Of a DNA stretch of 51,959 nt, positions 43,033 to 51,798 are shown in pieces; the stretch's first letter is position 1, and each line of letters opens with the position of its first letter. The translations under genes and the position numbers were made by a program. Origin of the DNA: Geosporobacter subterraneus DSM 17957 (GTDB lineage Bacteria > Bacillota > Clostridia > Peptostreptococcales > Thermotaleaceae); contig NZ_FQZV01000031.1 of assembly GCF_900142145.1 (NCBI RefSeq), positions 1 through 51,959 of the forward strand, written 5' to 3'. The notes under the pieces are model-generated. The model searched no databases. It was given only the letters and a program-made list of their open reading frames with translations, and had not been told where the DNA came from.

Positions 43033-43302
43033 TGCCGTGCTAGATGGGGAGGTAGCGGTGCCCTGTAACCTGCAACCCGCTGCAGCAGGATTGAATTCCT
43101 ATCGGAGGCCTGCTGTTGTTGAGCCTGCCCTGAGTAAGTGGCGAGGACGACTGGGTCCCGCGCAACGGGAACTTATGAACCCCGCCAGGTCCGGAAGGAA
43201 GCAACGGTAAGTAAGCACTCTCGTGTGCCGTGGGGGAGCCTGGTCTGAGTTAACTGTTCAGGTAACGTCAGTAATAGCATGTCAACGATAGGTGCACGGC
43301 CC
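43033..43302 (+). ncRNA. ffs: SRP RNA, large bacterial type
   Basis: GCCGTGC (43034-43040) pairs with GCACGGC (43294-43300). The conserved domain IV with GGTCCGGAAGGAAGCAACGG, including the GGAA tetraloop and internal loops, is intact. With about 270 bases it has the Alu-like 5'/3' domain of the Firmicute scRNA rather than the short 4.5S form. It works with Ffh in targeting membrane proteins. It stands before dnaX as in Bacillus but an HD-GYP gene lies between. Confidence 0.95.
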
Positions 43303-43316
43303 TATATATGTTTAGG

Positions 43317-43350
43317 AAACATGTAGATTTTTCTACATGTTTTTTATTTG
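43317..43350 (+). terminator. Terminator of SRP RNA
   Basis: AAACATGTAGA pairs with TCTACATGTTT, followed by a T run. Confidence 0.85.
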
Positions 43351-43366
43351 CCCCAAAATATCATAT

Positions 43367-43396
43367 ATGACACGACTTTACAAAATGTGATATAAT
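43367..43396 (+). promoter_or_regulatory. Promoter of PAS-GAF-HD-GYP gene
   Basis: ATGACA (43367-43372), 18 bases, TATAAT (43391-43396). The -10 box is strong, the -35 moderate. Confidence 0.5.
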
Positions 43397-43434
43397 AAAA
43401 AATAATCTTCAGCTTTCGAAGGGGGGGTCATCGC

Positions 43435-45354
43435 TTGATTGGGAGAAGCTATGCGGCAAAACTGACCTTAATCATCATGATTACTACTTTGATTCCTATT
43501 GTGCTTCTGGGTTTTTTCGTTTATGGGACGATTGACTATTCCAGTTCCTCTGCCTATAAGATCTTAAGCGTTTTCTTTGTATTGGCCGCCCTGTTGCTGA
43601 TTTGGATTGGTTTTGTGGGGTATTCAGTTTCAAAACATATTTCCAAACCTATGGAAATCTTGCGCAATGCTGCCCGGGAGATCTCCGCAGGAAAATATGA
43701 TATATACATAGAGCATAAGCCCTATAAAGATGAAGTTGGTGAAGTAATGATTGCTTTTAACCAGATGGGGGCAAAACTTCATGAAAACTATCAAATGCTG
43801 ATGGAGCAGGCACTGCAGTTAATGGAGAACAATTCACAGCTGCAGGATATGAACATAGAATTAGAGGCATCTTATGAACAACTCCAGGCAACTGCAGAAC
43901 AGTTAAATCACTCCGAAGAAAAATATAGATTATTGATAGAAAACATTTCCGAGTTGGTATGGGTAATGGACCCAAATGGAAATATCAGCTATATCAATGA
44001 CCAGGTAGAATTAATTTTAGGCTATAAAAAGGAATTGCTGATAGGAAAACCTCTATCAGATATTCTGTGCCCATTACATGAATATGCTGTCTGTGCAAAT
44101 ATCATCGAAGGCATAAAGCAAAATGACTATGAGAATTTTGAACTTTGGATGCTTGCAGCCGACGGACAGCGCCGGGTGGTGATGGAAACCAACACGAAAC
44201 GGATTTATCAGAATGGTTTATGGGTTGGCGTGCAAGGATTAGGGCGTGACGTAACAGAAAAGAGAAAGCTGGAAAAAGAGATACGAAGAACAAGCAAGGA
44301 AATTGCATCATTATATGAAATTAGCAGTGTACTAACGGCCTCGAAAACTACTTTGAAAATAGATGAATTATTAGATCAGATTGTGGACAAAGTTATAGAA
44401 ACTCTAGGCGTATCTCTTTGTTCTATAAGATTATTGGAAAACCAGAAACAATTAATCTTAAAGGCGTGCAAAGGCCCCCTAAGCAGCTTCGTATATAGAG
44501 ATGCAATCTATATTGATGGAGACAGAATGGGAAAAGCCGTTAAAGAAAAACGTACGGTAGTTTTTAATGACCTGGGAGAAGATCACGTGACCCTTTACAA
44601 CCAGGGAGTCATGGAGAAGAATAGAATTAAGCATGTGGCCTTCATCCCCCTTATAGTAGAAGAAGAAGTCATCGGTGTCATGACCGTTAGCAGTGAAGAT
44701 AGGCTAGACCAAGGCAACATTCACATCCTGGATACATTATCGAATCATGCTGCTGTTGCCATAGAAAAGGCAAGGCTCTATGAGGATCTTAAAGAATCCT
44801 ATTTTAAAACCATCAGAGCATTGGCAGTGGCTGTTGAGGCTAAAGATACCTATACTCAGGGACATTCCCTTCGGGTGGCCCAGTATGCAGTGGAGGTAGC
44901 CAAGCATTTAGGAATGAATGATCAAGAGCTTGAGGAGATTGAAGTGGCGGGAATTCTCCACGATATTGGAAAGATTGGCATTAGTGATTTGATATTGACG
45001 AAGCCGGGGAAGCTGGATGAAGAGGAGTACAGTAAGATTACACAGCATCCGATCATAGGCAGAAAAATCTTAGAACCCATCGGTCTCTCTCCAAAAATCA
45101 TGGAGGCCATCCTGCTGCACCATAGACGTCATGACCTAAAGGGATATCCACAGGATATAGAAGTAAAGCAACTGCCTTTATATGCAGAGATCATCGGGGT
45201 AGTAGATGCCTTCGATGCCATGACATCCCAGCGTTCTTATCGAAGAAGTCTGACCATGGAGGAAGCCTTAGAAGAATTAAAAAACTGCAGCGGCAGTCAG
45301 TTTCATCCGGAAGTGGTGGAGGCGATGGTGGAAATTCATAAAAGTATATCTTAG
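43435..45354 (+). CDS. Membrane HAMP-PAS-GAF-HD-GYP protein
   Basis: A 639-residue cyclic-di-GMP phosphodiesterase candidate. Two transmembrane helices (about 10-31 and 43-64) enclose only a very short loop, then HAMP (HISKPMEILRNAAREISAGK), a coiled coil, PAS (LLIENISELVWVMDPNGNIS), GAF (about 300-450) and HD-GYP with ILHDIGKIGISDLIL and LLHHRRHDLKGYP. The usual HHE-x-x-D-G-x-GYP reads HHRRHDLKGYP, a variant at the second block, but HD and GYP are kept. TTG start after a run of G that serves as ribosome site. Gene order separates ffs from dnaX. Confidence 0.88.
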   Translation: MIGRSYAAKLTLIIMITTLIPIVLLGFFVYGTIDYSSSSAYKILSVFFVLAALLLIWIGFVGYSVSKHISKPMEILRNAAREISAGKYDIYIEHKPYKDEVGEVMIAFNQMGAKLHENYQMLMEQALQLMENNSQLQDMNIELEASYEQLQATAEQLNHSEEKYRLLIENISELVWVMDPNGNISYINDQVELILGYKKELLIGKPLSDILCPLHEYAVCANIIEGIKQNDYENFELWMLAADGQRRVVMETNTKRIYQNGLWVGVQGLGRDVTEKRKLEKEIRRTSKEIASLYEISSVLTASKTTLKIDELLDQIVDKVIETLGVSLCSIRLLENQKQLILKACKGPLSSFVYRDAIYIDGDRMGKAVKEKRTVVFNDLGEDHVTLYNQGVMEKNRIKHVAFIPLIVEEEVIGVMTVSSEDRLDQGNIHILDTLSNHAAVAIEKARLYEDLKESYFKTIRALAVAVEAKDTYTQGHSLRVAQYAVEVAKHLGMNDQELEEIEVAGILHDIGKIGISDLILTKPGKLDEEEYSKITQHPIIGRKILEPIGLSPKIMEAILLHHRRHDLKGYPQDIEVKQLPLYAEIIGVVDAFDAMTSQRSYRRSLTMEEALEELKNCSGSQFHPEVVEAMVEIHKSIS

Positions 45355-45383
45355 GATTTATACATACTGTAGAAATAGAATCG

Positions 45384-45412
45384 AGGCGGCCCCTTGCAGC
45401 TGCCTTTTTTAT
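45384..45412 (+). terminator. Terminator of HD-GYP gene
   Basis: AGGCGGC (45384-45390) pairs with GCTGCCT (45399-45405), then T run. Confidence 0.65.
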
Positions 45413-45521
45413 TGTCCTGGAAAGTATAAAATAGCTAGATATATGTTAATATGTTATAATGGTAAATAATTGGACTTAAAATACAGTCAACAATAATTCC
45501 AATGGAAAGAGGGTGATCCCC

Positions 45522-47162
45522 TTGACATATATTGCCTTATATCGAAAATGGCGACCGAAAACCTTTGAGGATGTTATTGGGCAGGAGCATATCACACAAA
45601 CCTTGAAAAACCAGATCAAAAATGACAGTATCGCCCATGCATACCTGTTTTGCGGCACTCGGGGAACGGGTAAAACCTCTACGGCAAAGATCTTTGCCAG
45701 GGCTGTCAATTGCTCTAATCCTATAGATCTAAATCCCTGCAATCAATGTGATGTTTGTATCGGTATTCAGCATGAAACGGTTATGGACGTCATTGAAATC
45801 GATGCTGCCTCTAACAATGGCGTAGACGACATCCGTGAATTAAGAGAGAATGTAAAATACCCTCCTACCAATGGAAAGTATAAGGTGTACATCATTGACG
45901 AGGTACACATGCTTTCGACGGGGGCCTTCAATGCCTTGTTAAAAACCCTGGAAGAACCGCCTCATTTTGTAATTTTCATTTTGGCTACCACTGAACCCCA
46001 TAAGATTCCTGCCACCATATTATCCAGATGTCAGCGCTTTGACTTTAAGCGTATAAGGGAAGACGAGATGGTGAAAAGCCTAAGTCATATCTGTAGGGAA
46101 ATGAATATTCATACAGAAGAAACTGCTCTCCGGCTAATTGCTCGCAATGCTGATGGTGCTATGCGAGATGCCTTGAGCCTGCTGGATCAATGTATCTCAT
46201 ACTGTGTGGATCAGATCACCTATGATGATGTCATTGGCGTTTTGGGGACAGTCACCGATGAATTTATTTTTAGCCTTGTCAATGCAGCAATAGCAGGAGA
46301 TTCAAAAGCGGCTATGGAAAATATCGAAGCCCTTATTGGTGCGGGAAAGGATATTCAGCAGTTTATCAAGGATTTGATAGGACATTATAGAAATCTGCTG
46401 ATGACAAAGGCTTCCCAAAATCTGGAGGGAATCATTAATCTTTCCCGGGAAAATATAGAAAGGCTGAAGGAACAGGGAAACAGAACCGATACCCAGGCCA
46501 TTATTCGAGCCATTCATATTTTATCAGAGGTGGAGGTAAATGCTAAATGGTCCAGTCAGCCGAGGATACTGCTGGAAGTTGCAGTATTAAAGCTATGTCA
46601 GCCCATGCTTGATCCATCGGTAGACGGATTGCTGGAGCGGATTGCCGCTGTGGAGAAAAAGCTTCAGCAGGGGTTTGCAAGAGGGGAAATAGAAATAGAT
46701 GCAGAAGAACAGAAAAAACCGGTAGAATCACCAAAGGAAAAGATAGAGGAAAGACAGCTGACAACGCCGCCGGCTGTTTCCAGCAAAGCACTTTCCTTCG
46801 AGAAAATTGAAAAGCTTTGGCCCGATATTTTGAAGGAAATTAAAAAAAGGAAAATATCCGCCCATGCAGTATTGATGGAAGGAAAACCTGCTGCTGTAGA
46901 GAAGAGTACATTGCTGATCCTATTTAAAGATGGCTTTGGATTTCATAAGGAGGCTGCGGGAAACAGCCCCAACAAGGAGTTTATTGAAGGGGTCATCGGT
47001 GAGATGTTGGGGGAAGCTGTGCAAATCAAATGTATCATGGAGGATGAAGCCCCAAAACTTTCTGAGGCCAGCAGAGAAATATCCATAGCGGAAGAAGATC
47101 TGGAGGTTCAAAAGATCATAGAGATCTTTGGAGAGGACTTGGTGGAAATCATAGAAGAATAA
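45522..47162 (+). CDS. dnaX: DNA polymerase III subunit gamma/tau
   Basis: A 546-residue clamp-loader ATPase. It begins TYIALYRKWRPKTFEDVIGQ, has Walker A GTRGTGKTS, the zinc site in NCSNPIDLNPCNQCDVC, Walker B IIDEVHM and the arginine finger TILSRCQRFDF. The tail after residue 370 is variable and charged as usual for tau. The TTG at 45522 gives the family-typical start and has GAGGG before it; a GTG three codons earlier overlaps this site. An A7 run at 46842 might allow slippage but is not a clear frameshift site. It heads dnaX-ybaB-recR. Confidence 0.95.
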   Translation: MTYIALYRKWRPKTFEDVIGQEHITQTLKNQIKNDSIAHAYLFCGTRGTGKTSTAKIFARAVNCSNPIDLNPCNQCDVCIGIQHETVMDVIEIDAASNNGVDDIRELRENVKYPPTNGKYKVYIIDEVHMLSTGAFNALLKTLEEPPHFVIFILATTEPHKIPATILSRCQRFDFKRIREDEMVKSLSHICREMNIHTEETALRLIARNADGAMRDALSLLDQCISYCVDQITYDDVIGVLGTVTDEFIFSLVNAAIAGDSKAAMENIEALIGAGKDIQQFIKDLIGHYRNLLMTKASQNLEGIINLSRENIERLKEQGNRTDTQAIIRAIHILSEVEVNAKWSSQPRILLEVAVLKLCQPMLDPSVDGLLERIAAVEKKLQQGFARGEIEIDAEEQKKPVESPKEKIEERQLTTPPAVSSKALSFEKIEKLWPDILKEIKKRKISAHAVLMEGKPAAVEKSTLLILFKDGFGFHKEAAGNSPNKEFIEGVIGEMLGEAVQIKCIMEDEAPKLSEASREISIAEEDLEVQKIIEIFGEDLVEIIEE

Positions 47163-47243
47163 TCATGATTATATCAATATTTGGAAAATATATATGGTAT
47201 AATAGTGTATGAAAAAGAAATTCGTAAAACGGAGGAGATAAAA

Positions 47244-47582
47244 TTGTCAAAAGGAAAATTCCCCGGAATGCCCGGTAATATGAATAATATGCTGAAGCAG
47301 GTACAAAAGATGCAAAAGGAAATGGAAAGGCTTCAGGAAGAGATTGCACAAAGAGAAGTAGAAGCCAGTGCCGGCGGTGGAGCCGTTACGGTAAAAGTAA
47401 ATGGAAAGAGAGAAATCCTAGATATTGGCATCCAGCCTGCGGTTGTGGACCCTGATGATATCGAAATGCTCCAGGATTTGATCATAGCTGCTGCCAATGA
47501 GGCTTTGAGAAAGGCTGAAGAAATGATGGCGAAGGAAATGGGCAAGGTTACGGGCGGAATGAATCTGCCGGGCTTATTTTAG
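47244..47582 (+). CDS. ybaB: YbaB/EbfC nucleoid-associated protein
   Basis: A 112-residue DNA-binding protein. The N-terminal [20 protein letters not shown] coiled coil and [20 protein letters not shown] core are typical of YbaB/EbfC. The TTG at 47244 is chosen because GGAGGAG (47231-47237) precedes it; the longer frame from 47181 adds unrelated residues. It lies between dnaX and recR as in most bacteria, in one transcription unit. Confidence 0.95.
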   Translation: MSKGKFPGMPGNMNNMLKQVQKMQKEMERLQEEIAQREVEASAGGGAVTVKVNGKREILDIGIQPAVVDPDDIEMLQDLIIAAANEALRKAEEMMAKEMGKVTGGMNLPGLF

Positions 47583-47611
47583 TATTAAAAAAGTTTATAA
47601 AGCACAAACAA

Positions 47612-47640
47612 AGGCGGGCCTTGTGTCCGCCTAAAATTAT
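47612..47640 (+). terminator. Hairpin between ybaB and recR
   Basis: AGGCGG (47612-47617) pairs with CCGCCT (47627-47632), followed by AAAATT rather than T. A partial attenuator at most. Confidence 0.35.
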
Positions 47641-47671
47641 AGAGAAACATTTGCTGAAAAGAGGAGATTCG

Positions 47672-48271
47672 ATGAATTATTATGCGGCGCCGGTAGCTAG
47701 ATTAATCGAGGAATTTTCAAAGCTTCCTGGCATAGGAAGAAAATCTGCTCAGAGACTGGCATTTTATGTACTAAGTATGAGAGAAGAAGATGCTGTAAGC
47801 CTTTCAGAGGCGATTGTAGAAGCAAAGCAAAGAACAAAATACTGCTCTTACTGCGGCAACATCACAGATATAGATCCCTGCAACCTTTGCAGAAGTGAAC
47901 AGCGGGACAAGAGCATGATCTGTGTAGTTGAAGATCCGCGGGATGTTGTAGCTATGGAGAAAACAAGGGAATTTAAAGGGGTATACCATGTGCTCCATGG
48001 TGCGATTTCTCCTATGGAGGGCATTGGGCCGGAGGATATACGCATTAAAGAACTGCTCCTTCGACTGCAGAATATGTCTGTTAAGGAAGTGATCTTAGCT
48101 ACAAATCCAACGATTGAAGGTGAAGCTACCTCTATGTATATCTCCAAGCTGATCAAGCCCATGGGCATCAAAACCACCAGAATTGCTCACGGAATACCGG
48201 TGGGGGGAGATCTGGAATATGCTGATGAAGTAACGCTGTCTAAGGCGTTGGAAGGAAGAAGAGAGATATAA
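47672..48271 (+). CDS. recR: Recombination mediator RecR
   Basis: A 199-residue protein of the RecFOR pathway that helps load RecA at gaps. A helix-hairpin-helix ([17 protein letters not shown]), the C4 zinc finger [16 protein letters not shown] and the Toprim domain ([28 protein letters not shown]) are all present. The ATG at 47672 follows AGAGGAG; a longer frame from 47621 lacks a site. Last gene of the dnaX unit. Confidence 0.96.
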   Translation: MNYYAAPVARLIEEFSKLPGIGRKSAQRLAFYVLSMREEDAVSLSEAIVEAKQRTKYCSYCGNITDIDPCNLCRSEQRDKSMICVVEDPRDVVAMEKTREFKGVYHVLHGAISPMEGIGPEDIRIKELLLRLQNMSVKEVILATNPTIEGEATSMYISKLIKPMGIKTTRIAHGIPVGGDLEYADEVTLSKALEGRREI

Positions 48272-48294
48272 AAATGAAGTTTTTGCTGTGAGAT

Positions 48295-48336
48295 CATGGT
48301 TCGGACGGTTTAAAAACCTTCCGGCCATTTTTTATT
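48295..48336 (+). terminator. Terminator of dnaX-ybaB-recR
   Basis: ATGGTTCGGACGG pairs with CCTTCCGGCCAT, then TTTTTT. Confidence 0.7.
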
Positions 48337-48478
48337 GTCAAGGAAATTATAAATTTGCTGGAGCTTCAACAAAAGTAATTTCAAGGCTTAGGGTATTCCG
48401 TAATATTTGAAGACAATAAAAAACAGGGATTGGTATAGGAGAGGAGAACAGCGATATTTTTATGAAATCTACTTTTTC

Positions 48479-48793
48479 TTATGAGCCGCTTCCATACTTG
48501 TTGATTCCGCTATCTCCTCTTTTAAAGAGGGCTAATAAGAACAAATAGAGATTAAACAAAGGGATTAATAAAAGAAAGCCCGAGTAGCCAATATCATGAA
48601 GCCGCCTAACCAGCAGAGATATTCCTGATAGGGTAGTTAAGAGATATGGGACAAGAATGAAGGCGATACTGTAGGTTTCCGGCGGATTTAAAATAAAACC
48701 TGTTGTTATGCTCTGCATGATATAAACAGGAATGAAAAGCTTTAAAAATGCTCTCCTGCTTAAACGGCCTCTAAAAGAAAATAAATGAAACAC
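48479..48793 (-). CDS. DUF805-like small membrane protein
   Basis: A 104-residue protein with three hydrophobic segments. The N-terminal FSFRGRLSRRAFLKLFIP and the VRRLHDIGYSGFLLLIPLFN block are the DUF805 signature; LALFKRGDSGINKYG is its usual end. The GTG start at 48793 follows GGAGGTGA at good distance on the minus strand, better than the ATG at 48811, which overlaps nothing but leaves the site inside the gene. Function unknown. Confidence 0.75.
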   Translation of the reverse strand: MFHLFSFRGRLSRRAFLKLFIPVYIMQSITTGFILNPPETYSIAFILVPYLLTTLSGISLLVRRLHDIGYSGFLLLIPLFNLYLFLLALFKRGDSGINKYGSGS

Positions 48794-48898
48794 AGCAATC
48801 ACCTCCAGCATCAGTATGAAAGGTTATAAACTTTATTATCTTATATTTACAAAAGCAATATTCATATATAGATTTATGCCAGTAAAATGAAAGATAAA

Positions 48899-48960
48899 TG
48901 TAGGGGACGACCTATGTGTCGTCCCGAAAAAGCGGGCAGACACCCGGGTCTGCCCCTACA
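48899..48960. repeat. Double-hairpin palindromic intergenic repeat
   Basis: TGTAGGGG at one end pairs with CCCCTACA at the other. Inside are GGGACGAC-ctatgt-GTCGTCCC and GGGCAGAC-acccg-GGTCTGCCC. The GTAGGGG..GTCGTCCC and GGGCAGAC..CCCCTACA text is a repeat kind known from intergenic regions of many Clostridia. Confidence 0.75.
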
Positions 48961-49025
48961 AAATAACATCTTGTTGTAGACGCGTTTATCTATATAGATG
49001 ACTGAGAATCCTAATTTATACTCGG

Positions 49026-49260
49026 AACGACGAAGGCGGAGGCCACTGAAAAAGTCAAATAATAAGTTGTATCCACAGGATTGTCATTCTGAGCGCAGCG
49101 AAGAATCTTAGGATTTAAGCCACTTCAGAAATTCTTCATTTCACTTCGTTTCATTCAGAATGACACAAACCAGGAGTTTTCCAGTGGCCTTCGAAGGCGT
49201 GGATCTCTACATCTCTATTGAGGTTTACGTAGGGAACGGCCTCTGTGCCGTTTCGCTGAA
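49026..49260. repeat. Outer inverted repeat and third palindrome
   Basis: GGCGGAGGCCACTG (about 49034) and CAGTGGCCTTCGAAGGCG (about 49180) flank the MITE-like element as an imperfect inverted repeat, so one element sits inside another. Further right, GTAGGGAACGGCCTCTGTGC with CGTT forms an AACGG/CCGTT hairpin of another repeat kind. Confidence 0.5.
49082..49165. repeat. MITE-like inverted repeat element
   Basis: TGTCATTCTGA (49082-49092) and TCAGAATGACA (49155-49165) are perfect inverted ends; GAAGAAT and ATTCTTC pair further in. GTCATTCTGAGCGNAGCGAAGAATC is a widespread bacterial intergenic repeat. Confidence 0.75.
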
Positions 49261-49469
49261 TGTTAAATTTCTTAATCACAGATCTATAGAGGAGAATAGA
49301 TCTTTGATGGATGGCAGAGTTTTCATAACACTTAACAAAATTAACAGAAATTTTATATAAGGTTAATGGTCTGTTAATATTCCTTTCATATAATAGGAAA
49401 AGAAATAATAAAGAATGGCGCATTTCAGGAAAAACCTGCAAATGATGACATAGTGAAGGGATGTTGCAG

Positions 49470-50891
49470 ATGAGTGACCTGGCCCATATAGCGGAATCAA
49501 GTCCAGTGGTGTATCATTTCCAGGGCGTATTATCAACAAGAGACCGGAAAAAATACTTTCAATTTCCCTTTGAAGTCAAAGAAGGTGCCACAAAGATTTA
49601 TGTTCATTTACAATATAATAAAGAACCTAAGAATATGCTCTATCTGCAGCTTTATGACTACAGAAGATTTAGAGGGATTGGGAAATATACGGCTAATGAC
49701 AAAAGAAATGAGATTGAAATAGTGGTTGCACCTACCTATGCATCTCCGGGGGCAATATTCGGAAACATTCCTAAAGGACGATGGATCGCTGAAATAGACA
49801 GCATGGAGGTCTTTGCAATTTGCAAATACCATCTCAACATCGAGGTATATTATGACAATGATATTATTAACCGGTTTGCCATTAAAAAACCAACCCAAAA
49901 GAAGCATGTTTTATATAATGAGAAAAAGTGGTATAAGGGAGACCTTCATATACATTCCGAAGAGAGTGATGGAAAAGAATCGGTAAAAGAGATTGTTAAA
50001 GAAGCAAGGGAACAGCAGCTGGATTTTATTGCTATTACCGATCACAATACCATTAGCGGATGGCAATATTATAAAAGATACAAGGACATATTGCTAATCC
50101 CAGGGGTCGAAGTAACTACTCCCGGAGGACATGCCAATGCCCTTGGAATTGATGATTGGATCGACTGGCGTGTAGGTTATCGCAATCGAACCATGCAGGA
50201 TATTATAAAGGATACCCGTAATAAAGGCGGTATCTTTTGCATTAATCATCCCCGCAGCCTCAACCATAATGGGCAGGTGAGCTGGAATTTTCAGGACGTA
50301 GATTATGGGCAAGTAGATGCCATAGAAATATGGAATGCACCCTGGCTGCTGAAAAACACCAGAACCAATGAAATGGCCAGAAGCTTATGGAATGATCTGC
50401 TTAATAAAGGTTACCGATTGACTGCGGTGGCGGGCAGTGATCTTCACAGCTTTGACCAGCATGGAAAAAAACTAGGAAAGCTGCTAAACTATATTTTTTG
50501 TGAGAACTTATCCCAAGAGGCACTGCTCCAAGGTATCAAAAGAGGAAGAGTGTATATGACCACAGGGCCTAAGCTGAAATTTGAAGCCCTGTACGAAGGA
50601 AAAATCTATATGATGGGGGATGCGATTGTCTTCTCAAAAAGCCAGACACTGGAGTTCCATATAGGGGTAGTGCATCAGGAAGATGCACTGGAATTAAGAC
50701 TTATCAAGGATGGATATATTATTAAAAGGTACCCCTGTCCTCCTGGAGAAAAAATAAATCTATATATTGAGAAATCCATTCATGATGCGGGCTGGTATCG
50801 TATTGAGCTGCATCAAAAAATTACTGATGATGAAGAAGATTCACTGACAGCAATTACAAATCCTATTTATATTGCTTTGTCTTCCCAATAA
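49470..50891 (+). CDS. CehA/McbA-type PHP-domain metallohydrolase
   Basis: A 473-residue protein. The first 150 residues form a beta-rich domain. The PHP domain has the metal-binding motifs GDLHIHSEESDG, AITDHNT, PGVEVTT, INHPRS and AGSDLHS. These belong to the CehA/McbA group of predicted phosphoesterases and esterases. A further beta domain ends the protein. No signal peptide is seen. The ATG at 49470 has AAGGGA at good spacing; the ATG at 49461 is too close. The substrate is unknown. It has its own terminator. Confidence 0.85.
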   Translation: MSDLAHIAESSPVVYHFQGVLSTRDRKKYFQFPFEVKEGATKIYVHLQYNKEPKNMLYLQLYDYRRFRGIGKYTANDKRNEIEIVVAPTYASPGAIFGNIPKGRWIAEIDSMEVFAICKYHLNIEVYYDNDIINRFAIKKPTQKKHVLYNEKKWYKGDLHIHSEESDGKESVKEIVKEAREQQLDFIAITDHNTISGWQYYKRYKDILLIPGVEVTTPGGHANALGIDDWIDWRVGYRNRTMQDIIKDTRNKGGIFCINHPRSLNHNGQVSWNFQDVDYGQVDAIEIWNAPWLLKNTRTNEMARSLWNDLLNKGYRLTAVAGSDLHSFDQHGKKLGKLLNYIFCENLSQEALLQGIKRGRVYMTTGPKLKFEALYEGKIYMMGDAIVFSKSQTLEFHIGVVHQEDALELRLIKDGYIIKRYPCPPGEKINLYIEKSIHDAGWYRIELHQKITDDEEDSLTAITNPIYIALSSQ

Positions 50892-50930
50892 AATAGGCTG
50901 TAGGAGATATTTTCCTACAGCCTATTTAGT
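50891..50930. terminator. Bidirectional terminator between PHP gene and sod
   Basis: AAATAGGCTGTAGGA (50891-50905) and TCCTACAGCCTATTT (50913-50927) are perfectly complementary. It serves both convergent genes. Confidence 0.85.
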
Positions 50931-50975
50931 TTAGATGATTACAGCCCGGAAATCGGAGACTCACATATACGGGTT

Positions 50976-51590
50976 TTACCCTTTTAACTGCTGATAGCGC
51001 TGTTCTGCTGCTGTCCAGTCTACCACATTCCACCAAGCGTTTACGTAGTCAGGACGCTTATTCATGTATCTTAAGTAATAGGCATGCTCCCATACATCCA
51101 GTCCCAGGATGGGTTTTAGTCCCTCAGAAATAGGATTATCCTGATTTGCAGTGGAAACTACGGATAAAGCTCCATCAGGTTGCAGCACCAGCCATGCCCA
51201 GCCGCTACCAAAGCGTGAGATTGCCGCTTTATTAAAAGCATCCTGGAATTGTTCGAAGCTGCCGAAGGTTTTATCAATCTTTTCTGCCAGTTCTCCCACA
51301 GGGCGGCCGCCGCCATTGGGGCTTAGCAGGGACCAAAAGAGTGTATGATTGTAATGACCTCCGCCGTTATTCCGCACAGCCCAGTAGATTGACTCCGGTA
51401 CCTTATCTATGGATTTAAGCAGTTCCTCAGGGGAGAGCTCCTGCAACTCTTTATGGTTTTCTAATGCATTGTTTAGGTTGTTAACATAGGTGGCGTGATG
51501 CCGTGAATAGTGAATCTCCATAGTCAGCTGATCAATATGCGGCTCCAGGGCGTCATAAGCATAAGTTAATTTGGGTAATTGATGTTGCAT
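50976..51590 (-). CDS. sodA: Superoxide dismutase, Mn type
   Basis: A 204-residue Fe/Mn superoxide dismutase. Metal ligands are H27 (EIHYSRHH), H82 (HYNHTLFW), D165 and H169 (DVWEHAYYL). G77 in NNGGGHYNH and Q150 in STANQDNP are the manganese-type residues. The ATG at 51590 follows AAGGAGGA on the minus strand. Its presence with the Rieske oxidoreductase shows some oxygen tolerance. No promoter was clear upstream. Confidence 0.95.
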   Translation of the reverse strand: MQHQLPKLTYAYDALEPHIDQLTMEIHYSRHHATYVNNLNNALENHKELQELSPEELLKSIDKVPESIYWAVRNNGGGHYNHTLFWSLLSPNGGGRPVGELAEKIDKTFGSFEQFQDAFNKAAISRFGSGWAWLVLQPDGALSVVSTANQDNPISEGLKPILGLDVWEHAYYLRYMNKRPDYVNAWWNVVDWTAAEQRYQQLKG

Positions 51591-51798
51591 AATAAATCCT
51601 CCTTTTAAAATGGATAACATTTAACCTGAATTATTCATGAAGATCTAAAAAATGAATTTAGACCCTCAAAATTGAGTTTTATCAGTTTTAAAAATCTATA
51701 TAAAGGAAAAAGTTCCTAAAAAAGGGTAGACTTATCCCGTAATAGTTGTTTTTGGGTTGTTTTTGCCGTTTTGAAATTGCCAAGGTTCACTGTTTTTG
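51591..51798. other. Intergenic region before IS1380 fragment
   Basis: No gene is seen. CTCAA-aa-TTGAG with TTTT near 51667 is a weak hairpin. The stretch next to the transposase stop (TTGTTTTTGGGTTGTTTTTG) probably includes the transposon end. Confidence 0.4.

Larger units (their letters stand above)
48794..49469. other. Repeat-rich intergenic region
   Basis: No gene is seen over about 680 bases. The middle holds three palindromic repeat units (listed separately). Near the right end TATAAT (49389-49394) is a candidate promoter for the PHP gene with a weak -35. A short AGG-aaaa-CCT hairpin lies near 49430. Confidence 0.5.

Noticed and set aside
46842-46848. A7 run in dnaX as a programmed frameshift site for gamma
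   Set aside because: The run is out of the usual A-AAA-AAG register (ATT AAA AAA AGG) and no downstream hairpin or quick stop in the shifted frame stands out.
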